Origin: Janthinobacterium sp. BJB426
GTDB taxonomy: Bacteria; Pseudomonadota; Gammaproteobacteria; Burkholderiales; Burkholderiaceae_D
Length of the DNA stretch: 54,260 nucleotides
NCBI RefSeq assembly: GCF_002735705.1
Contig: NZ_PDZL01000030.1
Span: forward strand, 1-54,260
Direction: 5' to 3'
Below, one piece after another: positions 16,568-24,377 of the stretch. Numbering within the stretch: the first letter of the stretch is position 1; every line of letters starts with the position of its first letter. The position numbers and the translations under genes were made by a program. The notes beneath the pieces were generated by a model, which saw only the letters and a list, made by a program, of their open reading frames with translations, was not told the origin of the DNA and made no database searches.

Positions 16568-18670
16568 TTAGAAACGGTAATGGGCATTCAGGGTCACCGT
16601 ACGCTCGGCCCCCGGCGCCACCCACAGCTGGCTATACGAACTCGCATAATAGCTGCGGTTGAACAGGTTTTCCACGTTCAAAGCCAGGCGCAGTTTGGCG
16701 TTGGGAGAATAAGACGCCAGCAATTTGGCCGTCGTGTAGGCTGGCAGGGTGAACTTGCTGCTGACGGCCACGTCGCCCAGGCGCTCGCCCACGTATTGCA
16801 GGCCGCCACCCACGCTGGCCGTGCCCGTAGCCAGCGCGAATTGCTGCGTGGCCAGCAGGTTGGCGCTGTGGCGCGGCACGTTGGCGAAGCGGCTGCCCGT
16901 CACGATCGTATTGTCGCCGCGCGTAACGGTGGCGTTGGTGTAGGCATAGGCGCCCGAGACGCGCAAGCCGCGCGCCACTTCGCCCGACACGTCGAGTTCC
17001 ATGCCACGGCTGCCCACCTCGCCCGCCGCGATGGCGAAGTCCGTGTTGGCGGGATTGGTCGTCAACACATTGCTCTTGCGGATGTCGTACACGGCCACCG
17101 TGCCCGTCAGCTTGCCCGTTTCCAGCTTCGCGCCCAGTTCATACGAGCGGCTGCGCTCGGCCGGGAAAGCCTGATTGGCAATGCTGATGCCGCTGTTGGG
17201 CCGGAAGCCCTTGGCCGCGCTTGCATACAGCGACCACGCCTGCGACGGCTGGTACACGAGGCCTGCGCGGGGGCTGGTGGCCGACAGCGACTGGCGATTG
17301 CTCACGTTCAGGCGATTATTCGTCACATCCTGCGTGTACGTATCATGGCGCACACCGACCAGCGCCTTCCATTGCGCGCCCAGGTCGACCTGGTCCTGCG
17401 CATACAGGCCACGCGCCCTTTGCCCTTCCTGCGTATCGATGGACAGGGCCAGCGGAGCGGCCTTGCCGCCATACACGGGATTGAAAATGTCGATGGCATA
17501 GGCGTTGGCGGCCGAGGGATTACGGCGTAGCTGCACCCGGTGGTCATCGAAGTGATAGGCGTCGACACCGGCCAGCACCTCATGCGCCAGCGCGCCAGTT
17601 TTGAATTTGCCCAGCAACTCGACGCGGGCAGAGACGTCGGTGGCCGAGAAATCGCGGTGGCGGCGCTGGCGGTTCAGCGTGCGGCCATCGGCCAGCAGCC
17701 TGTTCGCTTCGGTCGAATAACCGCTCAATGCGCTGTCGCGGTAGGACGCACCCGCCTGCACCGTCCAGTCGTCGGACAGCGCGTGATGGATAAACAGCTG
17801 CTGTCCCAGCGACTTGACCGTCATCGGGCCGTCGCCCGGTTCGCCCAGGAAGCGCGAGACGGGGACAAGACCCAGCTTGCCGTTCACGGCAACCACGCCC
17901 CGGTCGAACGGCGCGCGCTGCCGCACCGCTTCGATTTCATACGACACGGTCGTGTGCTCGCCCGCCAGCCAGAGGAAGGACGGCGAAAACAGGCTGCGTT
18001 CGACTTTCACCGTATCGCGGAAGCTGTGCCCTTCTTCATGCGCCGCGTTCAGGCGGTAGGCGATGGTGTCGCTCAACGGTCCCGTCAAATCCAGCGCGGC
18101 GCGGCGCGTGCTAAAGCTGCCGAGTGACATATCGGCACTGTATTCGGGCGCAAACTTCGGCTTTTTCGTCGTGATGTTCACCGTGCCACCCGGCTCGCCA
18201 CGGCCGTACAGGGCCGAAGCGGGGCCTTTCAGCACTTCCACATTCTGCGTATTGCCGCCGTCGCGCATGCCGTTGTAACCGCGGCTGGAACTGAAACCGT
18301 TGACCATGTAGTCGGAGCCGAAATTCGGGTCGCCCGTGAAGCCGCGCATGGCGTAGCTGTCCCACAGGCCGCCCAGCGGACTTTGTTTTGAAATACCGCT
18401 GGCCAGGTCCAGCGCGCCGGCCAAAGTCGTCAAGCCGGCGTCGCGCAGCAGGTCGCCGGTCAACACGCGCACGCTTTGCGGCAAGTCCATCAGCAAGGCA
18501 TCCGTCTTGGTGGCGCCCGTGGCGGACAGGCTGCGGTAATGCTGGCGCTCGGCCTTGACGGTGACGACGTCCTGCGCATCAAAGCTATCGACGGCAGGGT
18601 CGGCGGCCAGCACCAGGGGACTGGCGGCGGCCAGCAAAAGCGCCACGGGGCGGCGGTAAAACACGGACAT
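16568..18670 (-). CDS. TonB-dependent siderophore receptor
   Basis: Outer-membrane gated barrel of 700 residues for ferric siderophore uptake. A signal peptide (ALLLAAASPLVLAA) is followed by the plug domain (TKTDALLMDLPQSVRVLTGD, LKGPASALYGRGEPGGTVN at about 160-180) and a 22-strand-type barrel ending in VTLNAHYRF with the terminal Phe. The plug resembles FhuE/FoxA/pyoverdine-type receptors for hydroxamate siderophores. AGGAA precedes the ATG at 18670. A Fur-box-like palindrome lies 46 bp upstream. The exact siderophore cannot be deduced. Confidence 0.92.
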   Translation of the reverse strand: MSVFYRRPVALLLAAASPLVLAADPAVDSFDAQDVVTVKAERQHYRSLSATGATKTDALLMDLPQSVRVLTGDLLRDAGLTTLAGALDLASGISKQSPLGGLWDSYAMRGFTGDPNFGSDYMVNGFSSSRGYNGMRDGGNTQNVEVLKGPASALYGRGEPGGTVNITTKKPKFAPEYSADMSLGSFSTRRAALDLTGPLSDTIAYRLNAAHEEGHSFRDTVKVERSLFSPSFLWLAGEHTTVSYEIEAVRQRAPFDRGVVAVNGKLGLVPVSRFLGEPGDGPMTVKSLGQQLFIHHALSDDWTVQAGASYRDSALSGYSTEANRLLADGRTLNRQRRHRDFSATDVSARVELLGKFKTGALAHEVLAGVDAYHFDDHRVQLRRNPSAANAYAIDIFNPVYGGKAAPLALSIDTQEGQRARGLYAQDQVDLGAQWKALVGVRHDTYTQDVTNNRLNVSNRQSLSATSPRAGLVYQPSQAWSLYASAAKGFRPNSGISIANQAFPAERSRSYELGAKLETGKLTGTVAVYDIRKSNVLTTNPANTDFAIAAGEVGSRGMELDVSGEVARGLRVSGAYAYTNATVTRGDNTIVTGSRFANVPRHSANLLATQQFALATGTASVGGGLQYVGERLGDVAVSSKFTLPAYTTAKLLASYSPNAKLRLALNVENLFNRSYYASSYSQLWVAPGAERTVTLNAHYRF

Positions 18671-18715
18671 GGGATTCCTGACAAGGGGCAATTCAATGCA
18701 ATAGGCTTGCATTAT

Positions 18716-18730
18716 AATTGATAATCAATT
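18716..18730. promoter_or_regulatory. Fur-box-like palindrome
   Basis: AATTGATAATCAATT is a perfect palindrome around one base, flanked by further GAGAAT-like sequence, matching the GATAAT-repeat style of Fur sites. It lies 46 bp upstream of the siderophore receptor start and overlaps the stop codon of the upstream LysR gene (18725-18727). Iron repression of the receptor and DUF1624 genes is inferred. Confidence 0.65.
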
Positions 18731-19645
18731 CTCATTAAAGCCTTCCCGGAAAATCTGCGCCAAAAACTCCACGAACACCTGCACCTTGGCCGCGCGCAGC
18801 TGGCGCGGGTGGAACAGCGCCCACAAGTCCGGTCCCCGCGTGCGGAACGGTTGCAGCACGGGCACGAGGCTGCCTTCACGCAGCGGCTGCAACACGGAAA
18901 CGGACAGCGCCTGGACGATGCCGCATCCGGCCTGAGCGGCGGCGATCATCGATTCGATATGGTCGAAGGCCAAGGCGGCCGGCGGCGTGTGCGCATACGC
19001 CGCGTCGCCCCCCTCTCCCTCCCCGGCCTGGAACAGCCAGGGCCGCACCTGGCGCGATTTCGGATACAGGAAATGCAGGCAGGCAAACTGGTCCAGCTCC
19101 TGCGGCGTGCGCGGCAGGCCATGCCGGGCAACAAAGGCGGGCGAGGCGCAGCACAGATAATCCATCTTCAGCAGGCTGCGCGCCACCAGCGATGAATCCT
19201 GCGGCTCGCCGATGCGCAGCATCACGTCGATGCCCTCTTCCACCATGTCAACCAGGCGGTCGCTGACCGTCAGGCGCAGGGAAATGTCCGGGTAGGCGGC
19301 GATAAAGCAGGGCAAGGCGGGCGCCACCAGGTTGCGGCTGATGCTGCTGGGCATATCCACGCGCAAGCTGCCTGAAGGTTTCCCGGCCGCCTGTTCAAGA
19401 CTGGACTCCAGCACCGCCATGTCGGCCAGCAGCTGGCGCGCCTGCACATGGCATTGCCGGCCTTCGGCCGTGAGCGACATGCTGCGCGTGGTGCGCTGCA
19501 AGAGGCGTATGCCAAAGTGTTTTTCCAGCGCCGCCACCTGGTTCGTCACGGACGAGGTCGAGATACCCAGGCGCTGCGCCGCCTTGCTGAAGCCGCCCGC
19601 CTCGACCACGGAGCAAAACACGTGCATTGCTTCCAGCCTGTCCAT
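18725..19645 (-). CDS. LysR-family transcriptional regulator
   Basis: Regulator of 306 residues. The HTH reads MHVFCSVVEAGGFSKAAQRL then GISTSSVTNQVAALE (about 7-42), followed by the effector domain (GSLRVDMPSSISRNLVAPAL). AGGAGGG six bases before the ATG at 19645 fixes the start; the longer frame upstream runs through the divergent gene. It faces an MDR oxidoreductase gene across 120 bp, which it probably controls. The gap holds the palindrome ATTTCGAAAT at 19681-19690. The protein belongs to the broad AaeR/DsdC-like LysR group often paired with oxidoreductases. Confidence 0.88.
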   Translation of the reverse strand: MDRLEAMHVFCSVVEAGGFSKAAQRLGISTSSVTNQVAALEKHFGIRLLQRTTRSMSLTAEGRQCHVQARQLLADMAVLESSLEQAAGKPSGSLRVDMPSSISRNLVAPALPCFIAAYPDISLRLTVSDRLVDMVEEGIDVMLRIGEPQDSSLVARSLLKMDYLCCASPAFVARHGLPRTPQELDQFACLHFLYPKSRQVRPWLFQAGEGEGGDAAYAHTPPAALAFDHIESMIAAAQAGCGIVQALSVSVLQPLREGSLVPVLQPFRTRGPDLWALFHPRQLRAAKVQVFVEFLAQIFREGFNEN

Positions 19646-19765
19646 GCTTTTCCCTCCTGTTTTGCAAGCGATTATCCACGATTTCGAAATAGTGCATCGG
19701 GGCGCGCCCTGTTTTTCTTTGCGTGATTCCCGCCTAGACTGGGGCATCAACCACAGGAGAACCTC

Positions 19766-20752
19766 ATGCAAGCCCTCGTCCTCACCAGCTTTGCCAGCCC
19801 CATGAGCATCGAGCACCTGCCCGTGCCGCAGCCCGGCCCCGGGCAAGTCCTCGTCCGCGTCGCCGCCAGCGGCGTCAATCCGCTCGACACGAAAATCGCT
19901 GCCGGCGCCGCCCCACACGCCCGGCCCCGCCTGCCCGCCATCCTCGGCATCGACGTGGCCGGCACGGTGGCGGCCGTGGGCGACGGCGTGACGACTTTTC
20001 ACGTTGGCGCAACAGTCTATGGCATGGCGGGCGGCATAGCCGGCATCCAGGGCTCGCTGGCCGAGTACGGCGTTTTCGACGCCGCGCTGCTGGCGCCCGT
20101 GCCGCCAGCGCTGAGCATGCGCGAAGCAGCCGCCCTGCCCCTCGTCTTCATCACGGCCTGGGAAGGTTTAGTGGATCGTGCCCACGTGAAGGCGGGCGAC
20201 AGCGTGCTCGTGCATGGAGGCGCAGGCGGCGTGGGCCACATGGCCGTGCAGCTCGCCGTCGCCCTTGGCGCCACAGTGTATGCCACGGGCAGCGCGGCCA
20301 GCCGCGATGCCATCGAGACGCTGGGCGCCCGCTTCATCGATTACCGCACCAGCACGGTGGACGACTACGTGGCCGAACATACGGACGGCGCCGGTTTCGA
20401 CATCGTCTACGACACGGTGGGCGGCGCCACCCTCGATGCCAGCTTCCGGGCGGCACGCATATACGGCGGCCACGTCGTCAGTTGCCTGGGCTGGGGCACG
20501 TTCGCCCTGAGCCCGCTGACGGCGCGCGCGGCGACTTACTCGGGCGTGTTCACGCTGCTGCCCCTGTTGAGCGGTGAGAATCATGCGCGCCATGGCACCA
20601 TCCTGCGCGAAGCCAACAAGCTGATCGAGGCGGGCAAGCTGCAGGTGCGGCTCGATCCACGCCGCTTTACCCTGCACACGGCGCACGATGCGCATGTGGC
20701 GCAGATGGACGGCAGCGCGCGCGGCAAGCTGGTGGTGGATGTGCAGGATTGA
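19766..20752 (+). CDS. Zinc-independent MDR oxidoreductase (quinone reductase-like)
   Basis: NADPH-dependent medium-chain dehydrogenase/reductase of 328 residues. The GroES-like N terminus (PGPGQVLVRVAASGVNPLDTK split over residues 21-41) is followed by the Rossmann motif VLVHGGAGGVGHMAVQLA (about 147-164) typical of quinone oxidoreductases and enoyl reductases. The structural and catalytic zinc cysteines of classical alcohol dehydrogenases are absent. AGGAGA precedes the ATG. It is divergent from a LysR gene. Likely reduces quinones or alpha,beta-unsaturated carbonyls; the substrate is unknown. Confidence 0.85.
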   Translation: MQALVLTSFASPMSIEHLPVPQPGPGQVLVRVAASGVNPLDTKIAAGAAPHARPRLPAILGIDVAGTVAAVGDGVTTFHVGATVYGMAGGIAGIQGSLAEYGVFDAALLAPVPPALSMREAAALPLVFITAWEGLVDRAHVKAGDSVLVHGGAGGVGHMAVQLAVALGATVYATGSAASRDAIETLGARFIDYRTSTVDDYVAEHTDGAGFDIVYDTVGGATLDASFRAARIYGGHVVSCLGWGTFALSPLTARAATYSGVFTLLPLLSGENHARHGTILREANKLIEAGKLQVRLDPRRFTLHTAHDAHVAQMDGSARGKLVVDVQD

Positions 20753-20822
20753 ACGCGGGCTTGTTTCCCGCGCGCTCAAGCGTTAATATACAAGCATTAA
20801 CTTGCATATTAAGGAACCGGGC

Positions 20823-21146
20823 ATGCGTGAAAATCTGGAAAAACTGCTGGCGCAGGGGCGCGACAACGCGCTGCTGCGCTTTGGCCTGGGCGATGCCTAC
20901 CTGAAAGACCAAGACGCCGAGCAAGCGGCCCTGCACCTGGCGCAAGCCACCGTACAGCAGCCCGGCTATTCCGCCGCCTGGAAACTGCTGGGCAAGGCCC
21001 TGCACCAGCTGGGCCGCCCGGACGAAGCGCAAGCCGCCTGGACCACGGGCGTGACCGTGGCCCAGCAGCAAGGCGACTTGCAAGCCGTCAAGGAAATGAC
21101 GGTGTTTCTGAAACGCCTGCAAAAACAGCTGCAGGCGGCAGAGTAA
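20823..21146 (+). CDS. Small tetratricopeptide-repeat protein
   Basis: Cytosolic protein of 107 residues made of about two and a half TPR units (NALLRFGLGDAYLKDQDAEQ, AAWKLLGKALHQLGRPDEAQ, and a C-terminal helix pair). There is no signal peptide. AAGGAA lies before the ATG at 20823, preferred over a TTG at 20802. It converges with the beta-lactamase gene, five bases between stops. A molecular adaptor of unknown partner. Confidence 0.75.
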   Translation: MRENLEKLLAQGRDNALLRFGLGDAYLKDQDAEQAALHLAQATVQQPGYSAAWKLLGKALHQLGRPDEAQAAWTTGVTVAQQQGDLQAVKEMTVFLKRLQKQLQAAE

Positions 21147-21151
21147 AAGGC

Positions 21152-22102
21152 TTAATGCGCGTGCGCCGCGCCTTTGGCTTCGGTTGGTAACGCGACGCCC
21201 CGTTCTTTCGCCAGCTTCTTGGCCAGCAAGCCGCCCGCTTCGGCCGCATAGGCGCGGCAGGCGCCGGCGTCGATCAGGGGATTATCTTGACCGCTGCGCC
21301 TGGCTGCCTTGCCCAGCACGTCCGTCGTGCCCGGATGCACGGGGATGATGATGTCGCATGGCAAGGCGGCCACCTTGGCGATGCTCGCTTCGAACGAGGC
21401 CGAAATATCGGGCGTGCCGCCTTTGCCCGTATAGCGGAAATCGCCGCTCGAATACGGGTTCAGGCTATCCGCATACACGACGTCCAGGCAGCGCTGGCCT
21501 TCGCACGATGTCCACGTCCATGTCGTGCCGCCGGGGGTGTGGCCCGGCGTCATGTGGGCCGTCAAGGACAACGGTCCTACCTTGACGGTATCGCCCTCGC
21601 CCACCAGGCTGACCTTGCGCACCTTGGCCACATGCACGACGGGATCGGCCTGGTACTGCGGATCGTCCTTGCCGTTGGTGCCGCTTTGCAGCACCGGGGC
21701 GGCGGCCGCGCTGGCCATCACGATGGCGCCGCTGGCCCGCTGCAGCGCGGCGATGCCGCCCGCATGGTCCCAATGGGCGTGCGAATTGAGGATGTATTTC
21801 ACATCCTCGATGCGAAAGCCCAGCGCCTTGATGTTCGCCACGATCAGGGGCGCCGATTGCGGCAGCGCGCCGTCGAGCAGGATATGACCCTGCGGACTCG
21901 TCACCAGCACGGCCGACAGGCCGGCCGTGCCCACATACCAGGTATTGCCAAAGACATTGAACGGCTTGACGGGCGCGTTCCATTCCTTGCAATTGTCGCA
22001 ATTTACCGGTTTATCCTGCACCGGTGCGGGGGTCTTCGCCTGCACCGTGCCAGCCGCCATGGTCGCAACCGTAGCCAGCATCAACTTCGCCAATAGTGTC
22101 AT
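21152..22102 (-). CDS. blaTHIN-B: Subclass B3 metallo-beta-lactamase, THIN-B type
   Basis: Periplasmic zinc enzyme that hydrolyses beta-lactams including carbapenems. At 316 residues it matches THIN-B of J. lividum as I remember it. A signal peptide (LAKLMLATVATMAAGTVQA) is followed by zinc ligands H108-x-H110 and D112-H113 in NSHAHWDHAGG, H188 in TPGHTPGGTTW and H256 in IPVHPGTTD. GGAG lies six bases before the ATG at 22102; the ATG at 22108 would abut it. It follows the BlaR1-like gene in the same direction, with a terminator-like hairpin between them. The class and fold are secure; the exact allele cannot be verified here. Confidence 0.92.
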   Translation of the reverse strand: MTLLAKLMLATVATMAAGTVQAKTPAPVQDKPVNCDNCKEWNAPVKPFNVFGNTWYVGTAGLSAVLVTSPQGHILLDGALPQSAPLIVANIKALGFRIEDVKYILNSHAHWDHAGGIAALQRASGAIVMASAAAAPVLQSGTNGKDDPQYQADPVVHVAKVRKVSLVGEGDTVKVGPLSLTAHMTPGHTPGGTTWTWTSCEGQRCLDVVYADSLNPYSSGDFRYTGKGGTPDISASFEASIAKVAALPCDIIIPVHPGTTDVLGKAARRSGQDNPLIDAGACRAYAAEAGGLLAKKLAKERGVALPTEAKGAAHAH

Positions 22103-22119
22103 CTTCATCTCCAGAGTGT

Positions 22120-22150
22120 AAAAAAGATGGGCGCCCGCACTGGCGCGCCC
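22120..22150 (-). terminator. Terminator/attenuator between sensor and beta-lactamase genes
   Basis: Read on the minus strand, GGGCGC and GCGCCC pair around a 10-base loop and are followed by ATC and six T. This is a rho-independent terminator shape. It lies between the stop of the BlaR1-like gene (22161) and the ribosome-binding site of the lactamase gene, so read-through would set lactamase expression. A run of eight C precedes the hairpin. Confidence 0.6.
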
Positions 22151-22160
22151 GGGGGGGGTA

Positions 22161-23924
22161 TCAATGCATGCGACCGGTCCTGTCGGCCAGGGTGTCGCGG
22201 ATGTGTCCGGCGTCAAGCGAGCGCCGCTGCGCGCCGGCGGCGTCCAGCAGCACCACAGTGACGTGCTTGCCGCCGCTGCGCATGCGCATCGTCAGGCAGC
22301 TGCCCGCTTCGTTGCTGCTGCCAGTTTTCGACAGCACAATGTCCCAGCCCTTGCCACCGACCAATGGGTTGGTATTGTGCAAGGTACGGACCTTGCCATT
22401 GACGGCCACGCTCGCTTGCGGGTGGCTGGTGATGCGCGCGATGTCCGGATAGCGCGCGGCCGCCGCGACGATCTTCGCCACCTCGCTGGCCGTGGAGGTG
22501 TTCGCCGGCGAGCTGCCGACGGGGTCCAGCAAGGTGGTGCGCGTCAGCCCCAGGTGGCGGATCTTCGCTTGCAAGGCCTGCTGAAACGCCGCGCTGCCGC
22601 CCGGATAGGTGCGCGCCAGTGCGGCGGCGGCGCGGTTTTCGGACGGCAACAGCGCCAGTTGCAACAGCGCGCCGCGCGATACGGCCACGCCCTCGGCCAG
22701 CAGGCTGTGGCGCTGCATTGAAGCGTCGGCATCGGCGCGCACGATACGCAGCTGTTCGTCCGGGTCGAGGCCCGCGTCCAGCACCACCATGGCCGTCATC
22801 AACTTGGTGATCGAGGCGATCGGTACGACGGCGTCCGCGTCTTTTGCCATCAGCACCTTGCCGCTGGCGTCATCGAATACCAGCATGTGTTTCGCGCTGA
22901 CGGGCAAGTCCAGCATCGCGGCGGCGGCCTCGGCCAGGGCCGCCCCGTTGACGGCAGGCTTGCCCGGCGCCTGCAGCAGCAAGGTGGCGCAAGCCAGCAG
23001 CAAGGCGGGCACGGCCAGCTTCCAGCCGCCAGTGTCGGGGCCGGGCGCCATCAGGCGTTCGATTCGCGTCAGCAACGCCCCGCCCCGTGCCGACATCAGC
23101 AAGCGGGAATGCTGCGGCGCGGCTGCATGCAGGGACAGCGCATGCAGCGCCGAGGCCAGCTGCTGCGGGTCTTGCAGCGCTTGCGCAGCCAGCGCGTCGG
23201 CCACCTGTTCGCGCTCGGCCCGCATGCGCGCCGACAGCCACCAGACGACGGGGTGAAAAAACAGCAACGCCTCGGCCACGCTTTGCAACAGGTTGACCAG
23301 GTAATCCCAGCGCCGTACGTGCGCCAGTTCATGCGCCAGCAGCGCTTCGAGCAAGGCCACCGGCATGCCGCTCAGCAAGGCGGCCGGCAGCAGGATGACG
23401 GGGCGCCAGAAGCCCACGGTCACGGGACTGGACAAGCCCGCATGCAGCTTCAGCGGCACTGGCCCACTGCTGCGCAAGCCCATGCGCAAAGCCAGCGCAT
23501 CGAGGCGCGCCTGCCAGATGGCGGGCGCCGCCACTGCCTGGCGGCGCAGCTTGCCAACCCAGGCCAGGCCCAGGCACAGCCGCAAGCTCATCAAGCCAAC
23601 GCCGGCGCTCCAGGCCAGCACCAGGGCCGGCATCCACGCTTGCAGCGCGGCGCGCCAGGCGGGCGGCGCGTCCACCGGCAGCTGGGCCAGCGATGTGCCG
23701 GACAGGAGCGAGAGCAGGTGGACGGTGGGAATGCACAGGCACAGCAGCAGCGCCAGCGCGCAGACGGCGTAGCGCCAGCGCGCGCTGGCGTGGCGCAGCA
23801 ACCACAGCAATACGGCAGACACGGCGCCGACGATCACGCCCTGCCAGACAAAATACAGCAGCACCCAGCCCAGCGCAGGAACAAGCTTGCCCAACTCAAT
23901 GCCCAAACCCATGTCCAGGTTCAT
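22161..23924 (-). CDS. BlaR1-like M56 membrane protease fused to a PBP7-type (S11) sensor domain
   Basis: Predicted signal-transducing protease of 587 residues. Membrane segments lie at about 19-42, 52-72, 97-122 and 303-317. The cytoplasmic loop carries the M56 zinc motif HELAH (198-202) with acidic residues near 237-244. After the last segment comes an S11 serine DD-peptidase domain resembling PBP7/PbpG, with all three motifs: SITK (371-374), SEN (428-430) and KTG (533-535). Classical BlaR1 uses a class D lactamase-like sensor instead. The gene overlaps blaI by four bases. Inferred action: acylation of Ser371 by a beta-lactam activates the protease, which removes BlaI. Residual DD-peptidase activity is also possible. 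Confidence 0.88.
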   Translation of the reverse strand: MNLDMGLGIELGKLVPALGWVLLYFVWQGVIVGAVSAVLLWLLRHASARWRYAVCALALLLCLCIPTVHLLSLLSGTSLAQLPVDAPPAWRAALQAWMPALVLAWSAGVGLMSLRLCLGLAWVGKLRRQAVAAPAIWQARLDALALRMGLRSSGPVPLKLHAGLSSPVTVGFWRPVILLPAALLSGMPVALLEALLAHELAHVRRWDYLVNLLQSVAEALLFFHPVVWWLSARMRAEREQVADALAAQALQDPQQLASALHALSLHAAAPQHSRLLMSARGGALLTRIERLMAPGPDTGGWKLAVPALLLACATLLLQAPGKPAVNGAALAEAAAAMLDLPVSAKHMLVFDDASGKVLMAKDADAVVPIASITKLMTAMVVLDAGLDPDEQLRIVRADADASMQRHSLLAEGVAVSRGALLQLALLPSENRAAAALARTYPGGSAAFQQALQAKIRHLGLTRTTLLDPVGSSPANTSTASEVAKIVAAAARYPDIARITSHPQASVAVNGKVRTLHNTNPLVGGKGWDIVLSKTGSSNEAGSCLTMRMRSGGKHVTVVLLDAAGAQRRSLDAGHIRDTLADRTGRMH

Positions 23925-24313
23925 GGCGCACCGCCATCCTTGCTGCGCAGTATTTTTTCAATTTCCAGGCGTTCCGCGTCGCTCACGTGCTCGCGCAGCG
24001 CCGTCAGCACGAGCGCCTTGCCGGAACCGGAAAACACCTTGCCGATCAAATCCTTGAGCAAGCTGGTCTGTAACTTTTCCTGCGCTTCGACGGCCGCATA
24101 CAGTTGCGGCCGCTGGCTTTCATCGCGGCTCAGCAAGCCCTTGCCATGCATCAGCTGCAACTGGCGCAGCACGGTGGCGTAACTGGCGTCGGCACGCTCC
24201 GCGGCCAGGGCGTCATACACGGCGCGCGCGTCGGACGGACCGCGCTGCCACAGGATGCGCAGCAGGTCCAGCTCGGCTGCCGTGGGATGGGGAGTGGAGG
24301 TATTTTTTAACAT
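23921..24313 (-). CDS. blaI: BlaI/MecI/CopY-family repressor
   Basis: Winged-helix repressor of 130 residues. The N-terminal HTH region reads TAAELDLLRILWQRGPSDAR and SYATVLRQLQLMHGKGLL, the BlaI-family pattern, followed by the C-terminal dimerisation helices (SLLKDLIGKVFSGSGKALVL), where BlaI proteins are cut by BlaR1. It overlaps the protease gene by ATGA. Its promoter carries phased TCTAGA palindromes, so it very probably represses its own operon. No clear ribosome-binding site precedes the ATG and the predicted transcript start falls on or near it. Confidence 0.93.
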   Translation of the reverse strand: MLKNTSTPHPTAAELDLLRILWQRGPSDARAVYDALAAERADASYATVLRQLQLMHGKGLLSRDESQRPQLYAAVEAQEKLQTSLLKDLIGKVFSGSGKALVLTALREHVSDAERLEIEKILRSKDGGAP

Positions 24314-24316
24314 GCC

Positions 24317-24364
24317 GCTAGAATACCCAGTCTAGAACGCCCTGTCTAGAACTTTTTTTCTAGA
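24317..24364. promoter_or_regulatory. Phased TCTAGA operator array for BlaI
   Basis: TCTAGA palindromes begin at 24331, 24345 and 24359, and a near copy (GCTAGA) at 24317, all exactly 14 bp apart. GTCTAGAAC is repeated exactly at 24330 and 24344. A further ACTAGA lies at 24377. The array overlaps the predicted -10 and -35 of blaI. It differs from the TACA-N2-TGTA operators of classical BlaI/CopY. Confidence 0.65.
24320..24348 (-). promoter_or_regulatory. Predicted blaI promoter
   Basis: On the minus strand TAGACA (24348-24343) and TATTCT (24325-24320) are 17 bp apart. Transcription would start at about 24313, the A of the blaI ATG, giving a leaderless or nearly leaderless message. The operator palindromes cover both hexamers. 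Confidence 0.5.
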
Positions 24365-24377
24365 GTCCCTGGCAAGA

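Noticed and set aside
22151..22158. Run of eight G as a possible frameshift joining the BlaR1-like and lactamase genes
   Set aside because: It lies after the sensor stop codon and before the lactamase start, so neither frame is affected; each protein ends and begins normally.
21152..24313. Mobile origin of the bla region
   Set aside because: No insertion sequence, attachment site or base-composition change flanks it; it looks chromosomal and ancestral.
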